A model generated the notes under the pieces. It made no database searches. It had not been told where the DNA came from and saw only the letters and a list, made by a program, of their open reading frames with translations. A DNA stretch of 64,000 nucleotides, from assembly GCF_001039355.2 (NCBI RefSeq), contig NW_019775643.1, positions 161,476 to 225,475 on the forward strand, given 5' to 3'. Each line of letters begins with the position of its first letter. Position 1 is the stretch's first letter. Source of the DNA: Lingula anatina. Taxonomy: Eukaryota > Brachiopoda > Lingulata > Lingulida > Lingulidae. Positions 26,513 to 40,587 of this stretch are shown piece by piece. The translations under genes and the position numbers were made by a program.

Positions 26513-29500
26513 GCAGAGCTTGCTCTCCAGTAACCAAAAGAATGCTGGAGTGCAAACTATTCAGTAAAAAAAGAAGTCAAGATCTCGTCATCTTGGTGCA
26601 AAAGGCCTATAATAGATTCCATTGTACAGTGGACATAATGGTCGCTCGAAAATCTAATCAAATTCACGACAATTCCAATCAAAGCAAGCTGAAATTTGTT
26701 CATTGAAATATATGACTGAAACACAGCCCTTTACGCTCTGAATACTTACTCCTCGAGCCTATCCATGTTGGAAACTTGGTATCCAGATCTGTCACCAATT
26801 CAGGAACTGAAGTTTAAAAAAGCAATGGATGTTAAGATATTCATTTGTACAAAAACGGTACTATTGAAGATAGGCGTTCTTCTAGGAGACAGAAAGTAAC
26901 ATATAAACAGATTATCGCCAGAAAACCCTGGGCGTTTGTAACATATAGAAGAAAGCATTTGGGAAACCTTTTGAACAAGATACATCGATTTATTAAGTGT
27001 TTTTGTATACAAGCCAATTGTGTCACTGTTACAATAGTGATTTTAAAAGTACCATTTGTTGGCAATTTTTGCATGCAATGCTCCAACAGTCCCAGGGTAC
27101 CAAGAAGTGGTGTAGGGGCGAAAGTTTAGCTGGTATTTTATTCCCTCCAACAAAACATTACCAAAACATTATGAGCACTAGTTTTTTCAGACTTTGGGAT
27201 GGTTGGGTGGTGGGGCAGAAACCCGGCCACCCTCTGGAACTGCTTACGCCGCGTCAAATCTAAAACCCGCTTCTGCATCATTTGGGAATTAGTCATTTTT
27301 CAGATTGATTCATTATAACATAATGCATTGATTAAGAAGAAAAATATGAAATGTTTTTCCTGAAAACATTTTTTAGAAATTGGTTTTCATAGCTTAAAAT
27401 TGCCGTGTGCACAATTTATCGAATTGAAAAATCTACATGAAACATTAAATAGACCAAGATGAAAAAGCATTGATTATTTACCAAAATTAGAGTACAACAC
27501 AATGGTTCAGTACACACACTACCTGTTTATGATTAAATCATTTATCTATATACCCGTTCAACAAATTATGTTTTATGCGATTATTTTTCTCGAGGGTGTT
27601 AAACCTCTTTACAAGGGTCATCAAATAACACATACGCGCCAAAATGTATTTTCATAATCAATTTCTTGTATTGAAGGAAGTTATTTGAGTAGCAAACATT
27701 GGCCTTTATGCTTTTGCTTGTTATGAGTAAACTGCATTAATGGGCTGTACATGCGATGAGCTTAATATTTCTATTTCCTTTGTGCTTATACCCCAAAGGC
27801 ATGTTGCGTCACTTTCGAATTATAAAATATATCCATACCAATGCCCAAATTGGATTTTTAAGTGAAGTGACAATGCAAGAAAATCAAGTACCTTTATCTC
27901 TCGGTTTAAGGCAAGTACAAGGAACGTGGTATTAAAAACGTTCATCTGTAGGATAATTCTCAGTTAGGAACTCGGTGGACTAATGGCTTGTAATAACGGT
28001 GATATTGATGTAGACCCGAGGAAAAAAGGAGCCAAAAGACTGTTATATAATGATCCAAGTAGGACGTTATATGGTCAGTTGAAGGCTTCTTAAATGCACT
28101 CCTTTCACCATTACTCGTTGCTCGGTTGAATCATCATGACAAACTACTACTTACCACTTTTTGCAGCAGTCCTGCGCATGTGATGCAAAGGAAAAATAAT
28201 GCACTCAATTTGGCTGTGATATACCTTTGAGACTGTAGGGGATTTCTTTGTTTAATATGCAAAGCCAAATGTTACTGTTAGATTTATCGATTTGATTTTC
28301 TTAAAAATTAAGACAAACACCCGTGCATTCCATGAAAAATATTCAGAAGTAAAAAATACCAACTGTTCAAACTTCCAATATCGGAGAAATATCTTATTTT
28401 TTCGTTTTCAACCTTTCATAGTGTAATACCAGTACAAACGCTGTCCATAGCATGTATCTTCAAGCTCTCAACTGTAACCTACCCCACACCTGAGCCCCTG
28501 ACCCAGACGTCGAGATCCACCATCTATTTTCTTGTGAAGATCAAACAAGCATCAGGCCATGACGCTTAATCTGTTTTCTTAACGTTAAGATAGTTAAAAT
28601 TAAGGCACAATTAAATGGAAAATTTAAAAATTAACAAGCTTTTCTGATACTCACGTTTCCGTGTGTCATTGAGGCAATAATGATAACTTGACTTGATGTA
28701 CCATCATCATCAATGGGCTGATTCATAGATCGCCGCTTCATCTGTGGATCGGTCGGAGTTCAATTGGCATGAAAACGCCAACTCGGAACTCAAACAGCAA
28801 AATTCCAGTGATTATCGACCCTATCTTTTTATTGTTTTCAGCAAGCATATTTGGCAACTGTTCGTTGGGTGTTCAGCTGACTTTTATGGCAATCATCCTC
28901 TTTGTCTCAGTTTGACCTATACAATACAAAAGAAAAGTATCATAAAGCGAATGTGTTCCAAAGCAAGCGAAACTGTTGTTATACATTTTATTTTACGACA
29001 TTACTACCCGATCTCTTGTTGGAGATTAAATATTGGGGATCAATTTATATGGAAACTCGTTTTAGGGATATCTTTCGACTGGCTTCGGTAGCCTACAGTA
29101 ATCACCTTGTTATCTTGTATGAGTCCTAATTAGAAGATAAAATACAAATGTACTGAGTGTAATATAATTTCCGCCAGTGTAACTAGCAGTTCATTAATGC
29201 CATCCACAAAACGTTCATTTAAAACCTACTCCGGATAGAGAGTCAAATGCGTTCTGCCCTCCAGAAAGCTTGATTAATGTTGATTATGTTTGCCAATATA
29301 AGACTTTAACCTAATTACTTTATTTCATATTTCCTTGTAATGGCTAAAGTTACAACTGGACTTTATTATCCACAGGCTTTATCAAACGACCCCGCCCTTG
29401 CTGCCCCCCCTTTCCAATTCCCTTTTTAGCAAACTGGAATTGAGAATTCAACCACCTAAATCGATTTTGCAATTTAAAAAACACGCTAAGGCTTTCAAAT

Positions 29501-30000
29501 TCATAGTTACTAACGTAAAAGGATGACTTGGCCATGTAAACACTTAATTTTGTAGCAAAGAAACGAAATTTCCGCTACCTGACACCAATTAGTTGAAATC
29601 GAATGATCGAATAAAAAAAAGGACTCATCGATCGAAGCCCTCAGATCCATGTTTGATATCATTTTAAAGGGTGGGTCAGAATGGATGGAACAAATACCTG
29701 TAAATCGAAGGTGAGTGAAAGACGAAAGGTAAGAGAGTTGGTGCAGGTAGGCCACTGTAAAACGGGTAGGCCTAGCTATGGCTACCTTCTGGTATCAGGG
29801 GCTTCTAAACTAGTATACAATATAAAGTGGGATACAAACGTTTTGTAATTAACCACAGGTAGGCCTACTAGCGCACCCTGTGGTCAGGGGGTAAGCTAGC
29901 TTTAGCCACAGTGCTTAGGTCTATCGAAAACTCTTCAGGTTCTATCGTATTACATTTCAGGGAACAATAATATTTAGGCCTGCGGGGCCGTAGCAATGAT

Positions 30001-30060
30001 CCGAAGGTTCAATAGTTCGAAGGTTCATTGGTCCGAATGTTCACTATAGAACCTTCGGAC
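30001..30060. repeat. Short direct and inverted repeat cluster
   Basis: CCGAAGGTTC-like motifs occur three times in direct orientation (about 30,001, 30,015 and 30,032) and once inverted (30,049-30,060). The first and last can pair as a 10-bp stem around a 38-nt loop. Function unknown; possibly a fragment of a foldback element. Confidence 0.6.
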
Positions 30061-30259
30061 TATCGAGACGCCCCCAGGCCTGTACATAGTAAAATGTCCC
30101 TCCCTTCGATGAGAAATTGTACCCATAAATGGTTGGAGAGTATGATTATAGGTGTCATTTGCCATTTACTTCACACGGTGTATGTATGAAAGACATCTTG
30201 TTAAAGGGGGTCTAAATTTATCATTAATATCAAGGCATACCTGACACAAATTACTTGAC

Positions 30260-30323
30260 AAAAAAAAAAAAAAAAAAAAAAGATAGAATGACTTTTTTTT
30301 TTTTTTTTTTTGGGGGGGGGGGG
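30260..30323. repeat. Poly(A), then poly(T)-poly(G) tract
   Basis: About 22 A, an 11-bp spacer, about 19 T and then 12 G. The A and T runs are complementary and could form a hairpin. The run lengths may be unreliable in the assembly. Confidence 0.9.
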
Positions 30324-31499
30324 TATATTTAGTCCTGCTATTTGAAGGTATGATTTAATTTATGCAATAATTATATGGGGTACCTCGGTTTATTTTCCGT
30401 TTAATCCTACTGGAAACGTTAACAAAGTGGTATAGTAAAATCAAAGGTGGTTTTTAAAGATATTTTTAGCTATTTAAGAACTCAAAAATGTAATGGATAC
30501 AACAAAACCAGAAACTGGCCCAGAGTTACGAGAGGTCGGGCAAGCACTGAGAGAGATATTGGATCGCGTGATTGGCTTTTCTCTGACACGGCGACATCTA
30601 TCGTACAATTTACATAATTTCCTACCTCCAATTTGTAGAAAAGCGTCCTTTTGATTTGTGGCGGGTGTCAAATTTTATGAAGATGTAGCATATTTCAGCG
30701 ACTTTGGAAGCATCTTAAAATAGAGATCAATAAGGTAAATACAAAAGAAGTGATTTTAACTATATTGGGTGTCTGGAACTAATTTATTGCACTGGAAACT
30801 TTAGGGTTAGCCGATTTATCAGGTAAATATAGCTAAGCTATTTATGGTATCCATATTTTTATTTCCAGCTTTTTACGGCTTGGATAACAAATGTTGTTGC
30901 TGCCAGACTGTAATAAGGCAAAAGTGGACATAAAGAACATAGAATAATCGAGTAAAAGACTGAAAAATCTGGCTCAAAAATTGCTCTTATGGGCTACTGC
31001 CAATTTCTTGTCATCTATGATGATCTGTTCTTTCGTCCAACCCTCTGCCTGTTCGTCTTTGCTTGCTCTCATCATTGGTGATGATGGTTGCTCAGTTATT
31101 AAATAGTGCATTGTCCTGATTTGATGTCTTAATCTGGCCCACCTAAATACGACTATATATCCAAATCTCCATTCCCACTTTTCCTGTCTATGTCAGTTGG
31201 AGGAGACCTAAGAATTGGGGGGAGGGGGTTAGATTTTCCAAATAAGAATCTGATGGGAAATGTCTTCTTGCAAACCAACTTCTTTTTTATTTTTTTCTGA
31301 TATCAGTTATCCTCACTTTTGGTTGTTAGAGAATCTCTGTGACATTTGCACATTTACATGAAAAACATATGAAGTACATGTAGATATTTCTATATTTTTA
31401 TTTGACATTCTTGCTTAAAGGACTGCCAAGTTTTTCACTCGATATACCTTTTATGTTTGAACTAAGATTTTATTTGTTGTTTAACATGACCAATTACAG

Positions 31500-34400
31500 A
31501 TGAGCCAGTCAAGTGGAGGCCCTGGTAATGGTAACTGGAGAGGTGGGCGTGGTAATTGGAGAGGTGGGCGTGGCAACTGGGGAGGTGGGCATGGCAACTG
31601 GAGAGGTGGGCAGGGAAACTGGAGAGGTGGGCGGGGAAACTGGAGAGGTGGGCGGGGAAACTGGAGAGGTAGAGGAGGTTATTTCAATCACTATGGACGA
31701 GGAAGAGAAGGTGCAGCAGGTAAATCTAGAATAATTGATGTACTCATCTAAGGCAACCAGGATGATATGTGTACCATGAGATGTTTGACAGTAGTGTTTC
31801 ATTGTAATAGAAATAATTTATTAAGAGATCAACTGTGTTTTTTATTTATGATGCATGCTCTTTTGACCCTAAATCAATTTCAAAGGGCCTTGGTCACTTT
31901 AGAGCATTTAATTTATTGTTCTTATACAAAAACAGTAAGTAACCTATTTCACCCTGTTTTGTTAAAGTGAATTAGATATTGTTTCAATAATTTAAAAACA
32001 TTTCATCTGCATCACTTTAGCATGTAATTTATAAATCCAACATCCATCCAAAAATAGGCCATTTCAATGTTGATTAAAACTTGATTTACCTACATATATC
32101 TAAATAATCTGTCATTGTTATTGTTTATTCAGTGGTATTGTTTGAATGCATTCATGTAGAAAATACATAATAAGTTGTTGTGGCAGGTGGACCACCTAAA
32201 CCCACCAGCAGTCAGCCCAGGGTTGTTCAAGCAATGCACCCTTCACCATACAAAGGATGGAGATTCTATTTCCCAGAGGAAGGTATATATTATAGCTTAA
32301 CACATCAAGATACAGACCATAGAACCATTAAGAATTTAATTTGAAATTTCACAGATACATGCTGTGTGGTTGTAAGAATAATTTTACTATAATTCTAATC
32401 TATTTTAATAGCCTTTAAAAATTTAAAGACGTTGACACATAATACCAATTGATTTCATTAGCATCCTGTGCTATGGTGGCCATAGTTTAAAACCTAGTTT
32501 CATATACTGTTTTAGAAAAAAGTATTTATGATGATTATGATTTTTTAGTAAAAAATGAAGTGTTTGAATAATTTATATCCTATACAGCGTACTCTCCACA
32601 TTCACCTACTGTGACCAGGGTTCAAGTGTTTGAGAAGTACTTCATCAACTGGAAAGCACTGTATAATGCTGTAAGTACCTTTAAAGAACCATGTGTTACA
32701 CATCTTTGTGAAGCAGTTATGCACATTGTGTATTTTGATACCTGTAGTTGTAATTGAGTCTAAAAAGAAGCAAATGTCATAATATTATGTATCTATATGT
32801 AGACATGTATAGGCTATTAAAAGATTTATTGGAGTGTTAAAAAATAAATGTTTTCTTTAAAAAACTCAATTTTATAAGTGTGAATTCTTAAAAACATCAT
32901 CTTTGCATTTATTCAGGAAAACATTGAATCTAAAGGACATTTTACAGTTGATTTCAAAGAACTGTGTCAGGATCCAGGTGAGGGATACAAATGCTTGCAT
33001 GTCTTTGTATTGATAACTTTGATGTAAGTTAGTTAGCAATGGAATATTTTGCTGGCTGTTAAGTGATGTCCATTAAGTATTTTCTTATATTCTTTAATTT
33101 TTCATTTGGACCTTTTATATTATCATTGCCTCCTTTGAATGGTTTTTCATCTAAAGAAAAACCACTTGTTCTTTATTAATTAAATATATGTTATATTTTA
33201 TTAGATCATACCCTAAACTGTTTACTATCTAAATTTTATTTGTGATGATTCAACTTACTAAATGTATTTCAGTAATACAAGATGGTTTATCTGATCTGGC
33301 AGCTTTACTGAAAGAGATGCCAGAGCAAATGGTGAATGCTATTGGACTGGCTTTACATCAGGTACTCTATGCTAGCAGTTGGTTATCTATACCAATCTAT
33401 TCCAGCAATCCACATATGCAGCAAATGAATGCTGCAATATATTTATATCTAATTGAATTTCAATTGCAGAATTTGATATTTTGATCAAGATGCTAAGGTG
33501 TCTCTTTATGTTAAGAATCTTTAGGAAATTTCTAGTATTCATTTCATTACAATTAATTATTTATAATTATATATGTTAACTAAAAAGTATAATATATAGT
33601 CTATAATAAATGAAAATTTGCACGTTGGCCCCAAGATTCAATAAAGTATGTTAATGTTTTAATTTCCATATTCAACCCACACCTTTCACATCCTACCTGC
33701 ACAATGAAGGTATAACATGAATTCCAGGTGTTGTCCAGTGGATTGGAGCAGGATGTTCAAGGTGACAGTGAGGATCCATTCCTACCTCCTCTGTCTGCTC
33801 CATACAGCCTGCCAGTCATCCATGCCAGGATTCTGAATCATGAACCTATAACACAGCTCAAGAACTTGAAGGCACATTACTATGGTAAAATAACTGTGGA
33901 TAAGAAACTTTAATTAAATTTTTAATTGAAATTAATTAATTAAAATGCTGCATTGAATAGTACAGTTACATGGAGATCTTGGATGTATACTTAAACATTT
34001 ATATGAACTTTTAGTGTTAGAATTCATTGTTAGAATATTTGATTGTTCAGTCCTTTAATAAAGTTTTCGTATCTGGGGCATGCTTGTGATGCCACATCCA
34101 TGTTTTACAACACAGTATTATTTTATGAAAAATTTTGTGCATAAGTTGTACAAGTAATGAAGGATATGTTTACTTTTATAAAAAAAAAAATCTTAAATTC
34201 CGTACTAAATGTTGATGGACAGTTCTGTCATGACTTAATTTTAGGCAAGTTTGTTTCTGTGAAAGGCACAGTGGTGAGAGTGAGTAACATCAAACCTCTC
34301 TGCACCAAGATGGCATTTGAATGCAACAGCTGTAGGACAGTACAGGTAAGGGGGCAGGGGTTTGTTATTCATTTGTACAACATTTCTATTCATATAATAA

Positions 34401-37400
34401 AAATACAGAGCTCAGTTGTGCTTTAAGCTTACGCTTCAAAACCAAAAAAGGGTCTTAAATGTGTAAAAGAAGATGTAGGTTTGGCCCTTACCTTTTGATG
34501 TAATGGCTGGAGATGCATATGGAAATATGGTTAATATGTTGTGTTGTTCGTCTTTCGCAGTCAATTATAAATACCATTATCCTTAGTCAGTTTCAATTCC
34601 ACTTTCCAGAGTGTCATTCTTCCAGATGGCAAATATGTTGTCCCAACAAAGGTGAGTCGATATCTATTAAGAGTTATTTTTAATTCATTTGATTGTTTCA
34701 TACACTTTCTTTTCTGTGATACTAAAACATTTTGAAGCTATTTATACTTTTATTCTAACTTGAAGATATTTCTGTATTAACTATGGTGCCTTATTCTGTT
34801 ATTCGCAAAGTGATGATGACAAAGACATTTATTTCTTGTTAGTGTGTGAATACCAATTGTAAGGCCAGGACTTTTATTCCACTGAGGAGCTCACATCTTA
34901 CAGAAACTATTGATTGGCAGACAATAAGGTAAGTATAAAATCATACTTTAAGATCATGAATCATGCTTTTTGTCTGCATGCGTCTGTAGTATATGCATCT
35001 GTAAGTGTTTCAGATTTTTCTCTTGGTTGGAAAACTGAAGAAATATGACGAATGATATTATATATGAGAATCTGCTGTGCTGCTCTGTTGCAGAGAGGGT
35101 TTGATTGACACTGTTGCTAGTTTAAGACTGAATAATGTTTTATGCTCACACATCCTTAGCAAAATATCAGACCTGCTGCAGATTGGCAGGGAGTTTGCAG
35201 CAAACTTGCTGCAATATGGCTGCAAATAAGCTGCAATAAAATTGTTCTTGCAAACTTTTAGTTTGCAGCAATATTGCTGCAATCTTTTCATTTTGGTAAG
35301 GGCAGTTTTAATTCTATGAAGTACAAATCCTCTGCTTTATTCCCAGGGTTCAGGAGATCATCACTGATGACATGAGGGACTCTGGAAGAATACCCAGAAC
35401 AGTGGATTGTGAACTTACAAATGATCTAGGTACTGTAAATCTTGACTGATATTTTTGGAATATATTAGTGTGTACATTAGTAGGTATAGGAAAATTAAAT
35501 TAAACAAAACATTGTATGTATAGTTTAAAACCTCTGTTATTCAACTGCATATTTTTTCACAGCAGATGCACTTGTAGATCAAGGATATTGAGAAAGAAAG
35601 GGGCTGAAAAGTTGATCCTCCAACCCACCTCTCAACCTCCCAGAATGAGTGCAGTACCTGGCTAAAAATGTATTTGTAAAAGTCACTCCAGCATGTCTGG
35701 ATCTGCTTCAAATTTGTAGTGTTTTATTCAGGCCAGTTGTTTATGTTTTATTGCAGTGGACAGCTGTGTACCAGGAGACATTGTCACAGTATCTGGAATA
35801 GTCAAAGTAACAAGTACAGAGAAAGGTAGAGTATCTCTAATTACCTTGCAATTCTGGTGTAAATTCCTGTAAATTTTCTGATATAGGATTTCAGTTGAAA
35901 CTAGGTTTTAAATTTTAGACAATAATTAATAGAATACAACAACTTATGAATAACACAATAATTTAGTAATTTCTCTAATTGAAACATAAAATTTGATACA
36001 AGTTGATCTATCAGCTTTTATCTAAAGAACATTTGTTGTCTCCCTTTTTAAAGGCAGAGGCAGAAACAAAGACAAGTGCATGTTCTTGCTGTACCTCCAT
36101 GCTAACTCTGTGAACAACAGCAAAGGTCCCAAGAGTGGTGCAGGAGAACAGGGGCTGGCTATAGACTTCACCCTCAAAGAATTGTATGCTATAGAGGAGA
36201 TACAGAGTGAGAAGAAGTTGTTCAGACTTATTGTGGGGTAAGCAAACTAATGACTTAATTTGTTACTTGTCTCTGGTGGTCTCACATTTAGCCAGTGAGG
36301 AAATATTTTTATTTTCATAAAGCAAATGAATGAGAAAAAATAAATGTTTTCTGAATCAGCAAAAAGTGGTTTCAGTAAAGAAAACATTCCTCCATTACTT
36401 TTTATCTGTCAGCCTTTTTTTTTCATTTTAGATCCCTTTGCCCCTCTATATATGGACATGAGGTAAATATTTTATTTTATCGCAAAAGATATTTTTGAAC
36501 ACAAATACTGTAAATCTTATTTTATTTCCCATTTATTTCTTGTCGGTATTTTTAATTTAAGCCATGTGTTAAATTTGTATCAACATTTTATATTTTAACC
36601 AAGGTTGCTTATTTGAAATATTTTGAAAAATTTTAGATGGTGAAAGCTGGCCTTGTTCTAGGTTTATTTGGAGGATCACAAAAATATGCCAATGACAAGG
36701 TATGTAGAAAAAACTGCATAACTATTATGTAATGATTTTAACCCTCTTTGGTTTTAGAATAAGATCATTTGTCTGTGTGTATTCCTGTAAATGTACAGTG
36801 AAAATATATACTTCAGTGGTTAATGCTTTATCTTTATTGTCAGTGATTATATGTCATTAGTTCATGTAATCTCTTATTGAGCATAACACTAATCATGACT
36901 TTTGTATACATGTCTTAAGGATTATTCCAATTGAACAATTGGCCTGGGGCTACTTATTTTATTTATTTATTTATTTTCTTATAGAACCGCATCCCAGTTA
37001 GAGGTGACCCTCACATTCTAGTTGTTGGTGATCCTGGTCTTGGAAAAAGTCAAGTTTGTACAACAAATTCTTTGTCTCATTGATTATGTTTTTATTATAT
37101 TGCACCAAGCCAGCCATCATATTTTAACTGTAACAAATATTGAGTAATTCAAACCCCTTTGAAAGATTGTATGTTGTCCTCATTTTTGTCTGATATCAGA
37201 CTTTTCAAAATATTCCAGTTGCAGTCTCAAAGTCTGTGCAAGTTGCAGATGTTTTTTAATAGGCCATAAAACCAGAATCTTGAAAATAAATAAATGTACT
37301 AGTGACATCAGTAGTATTCATCTATCTATATATATATATATATATATATTATTTCAGATGCTGCAAGCAGTAGCAGGAGTAGCACCAAGGAGTGTGTATG

Positions 37401-40400
37401 TTTGTGGAAACACAACAACCTCCTCTGGGTTGACTGTAAGTCTTGTTTTGGGGCTTGGATGACTACAGTTATTGTTTATATGGTTATTTTTTTATGCATC
37501 AAATTTGTGGAAAGTCCTTAATGATCAAAGTGCGCATCATGACACATTCATACGGAAAATTTTTGTTATGTATGATTTACTTTTGTCATTGTGTTAGATG
37601 TGCAGCTGCATTTTGTTGTGATGATGGCCAAACTGATTGTGTTTTGTGAACTTAAATCATACATAATTACATACTATTCAATGCTTCGTCTTGTTAAAGA
37701 TATCTGAATTCCTATAATTATATGAGGTAAATATAGACGTATGAGAAAGACACTTTATTTCAACTTGAAAGTAGAATATTTTCTTTGAATTGGTAAAAAA
37801 AATTCAGGTCACAGAGGTAAGAGTGCTTTTTATGTGATGCATATATCAGGTTATTAAACAGTATTTACAAATCCATTCTTATCCTAGGTGACTTTATCCA
37901 AGGAAGGAGGATCAGGAGACTATGCCCTGGAGGCAGGAGCCCTGGTGTTAGCTGACCAAGGCTGCTGCTGTATTGATGAGTTTGACAAGATGGGCAGTCA
38001 ACATCAGGCTCTGCTAGAAGCTATGGTAAGATTAGTATATGGCTTAATACTTAGTAAAATATACACAAATGATTTTTGTTCACTTTTCAAGAATTAACTT
38101 TATTGTGAGAAATGTATTGTAAATAGTAATGGGATTTTCTTTTTAGAAAATGACAATTTATTTAAATGAAATCCTTTTACTATCACTTTCAGGAACAGCA
38201 GAGCATAAGCATTGCCAAGGCTGGGATAGTATGCAGGTGAGGGGTGTTATTTTAACTGTTATTACCAACCCAGAAAGATGACAAAAAAAAAAACTTCATA
38301 CCTCAAATAGAGTACTTGTGATTTTTTCACCATATGACAAGAGTTATTTACTAGCAAACAAAAATGTTATGTTATTATTCCTGACATTTCTTATTTCTTA
38401 AATGGAATAGTTATCAAAATAATCTCAAGGTCGATATATTTTTGATTGGATGTATGTTATGTGGCAATAATGTGTTTTTCCTCAATGTTTCAGTCTTCCT
38501 GCCAGGACATCAATCCTTGCTGCAGCTAATCCAGTTGGTGGACATTACAACAAAGGAAAAACTGTGTCTGAAAATCTCAAGTGAGCATGATCATGATTCA
38601 TTATTATTATTTGTACCATTGCTTTGACTAACAATTTTGACAACGACTAACATGCTTTGACAGATAATTACATTGAATTTCATTTGGCTTATCTGTGATA
38701 TTAATTTTATACATTTTCATACTGATGAGTTGAACCATAAGTGTGCATTGATATTCTCTTTAAGGAAAATGATTTTGGCATTCATGTATTATTTCCTTTA
38801 GGATGGGAAGTGCTTTGCTGTCCAGGTTTGACTTGGTATTCATTTTGTTGGACAAACCAGATGAGGTAAGTTAGCAAAGCAAGCTCAGCAAAAACCATGG
38901 CAATAAGATTAATGTGATAGAAGTATTGTCCTTTTCTTAGTGTTTTGTTTTTAATTTTTTTAACATGAATCTATTGATGATGAATTATTTTTTCTAGCTT
39001 AAACATATAATAATATATACCTTCATACAAGAATTGTTTTTCTATCTCAGGAGATGGACAGCATGTTATCTGAGCATGTGATGGCCATGCATGCAGGAAA
39101 GAAGAGGTAAACATTTTTCATATTAAATAAATAATAATAAACACAGGTAATTATTATCTACTGCTTGAAAAAAAAAAGATGCTGTGATTTTTAGTACATT
39201 GGGTTTAATGAACAAAAAAATTACTTCTTTTCAATTTTTTACCATTTTATTATTGTTCAGTACTGTACTTTGAATTGGTATCATTTATGTTTATTTAACA
39301 TCTATACTCATAATACCAGTGGTTGTATATAATATGTTATTTGATTTTAGAATATTACAAGGTACCACTGCAAGAAGAAATCAAGTGAGTGTGACATTTT
39401 TGTTAATCTTCAAGTAAATGTTAAATAGACAAATGTGTCAAGACACAGATCATAATGAACATACAAGTTGTTCATTAACATTTTAGTGACATATCTTTCC
39501 TGATTTAAAAACTCTTTGTTTCTGTCTCAGGAACAAAATGAGGCCTATAGTGAATGGGAGGCTGATAAACCCTTGTCTGAAAGAATAAAGGTACCACGTG
39601 GAGAGAATCTGGATGTGATCCCACCACAACTGCTCAGGAAGGTAGGAATATTAACTTTTATAAAACAATAATAATAATGATAAATAAATATATAAATTGC
39701 TACTTCAGTTGTCATGAGACAAAAATGGATTTTATGTGTCTTCCCACTCTGGGCAATGAAACAACAATACTGGATATTGTGAATAACAATCGCCCAGGGT
39801 ATGCCGCACTTTATGTGTCCATTATCAGTTTTTGAAATACCCAAAAATCAGGGGCGGACCCAGAGATATTTTCTGACAGTCTTCCACATTATCTTTGTTG
39901 ATCCATCTAAAGTTTTTGACCATCTTCCGACAGAAAAATTTAGGTACTCATCAATGTAAACTTAGAAATTTGACTGTCTTCCGGAAGATCCAGAAGACCG
40001 CCTCAATCCGCCCCTGAAAATAGTCACAACATCTGTTTTCTGGGGTATAAACAATATTCAAATGGTAAACTAATCACACCAGCTCCAAAAATATTTTTAG
40101 GGGCTAGCAATATCACTGCAGGGTACCCAGAGCCCAAAATAATATAACACTTACAATCAATTTAATCATGCTTGAACACTGTAATGCTTTGCTTTTCAGT
40201 ATGTTGGATATGCAAGAAAATATGTTCACCCGAAAATTACGAAGGAAGCAGCAAAAGTTATACAGGTATTACAAATTAAACTTAAATCTTTTTGAAAATA
40301 AATTAAAACAAAAATAAAAAGGAGATACATGTAGATTGGATAACCCTGCCAGTTTCAGAGACTAAATTTTCTGTTTTTGAATTCAGCAATTTTATCTTGA

Positions 40401-40555
40401 TCTGAGAAAGCAGCACCAGTCCAGAGACAGCACTCCCATCACTACCAGGCAGCTGGAGTCTCTGATCAGGCTCACAGAGGTGACAGCAACTCTTATTTGT
40501 ATAGATAAATAATTATTTAAGTTTTGTGCAAATTTGATTTGAAAATAATTTTTTC

Positions 40556-40587
<32 letters not shown>

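Larger units (their letters stand above)
24049..31499. other. Intergenic region upstream of MCM8
   Basis: No gene is recognised. The segment holds a CA-rich microsatellite (25,996-26,056), a long T run (about 26,467-26,509), a small inverted-repeat cluster (30,001-30,060) and an A run followed by T and G runs (30,260-30,323). The 5' untranslated exon and promoter of MCM8 probably lie in the last kilobase. An AG acceptor sits directly before the MCM8 ATG, but I could not place the partner donor. Confidence 0.5.

Noticed and set aside
31509-31802. Second plus frame and minus frame rich in TSPVS or EVGG repeats
   Set aside because: Shadows of the 21-bp RGG coding repeat of MCM8.
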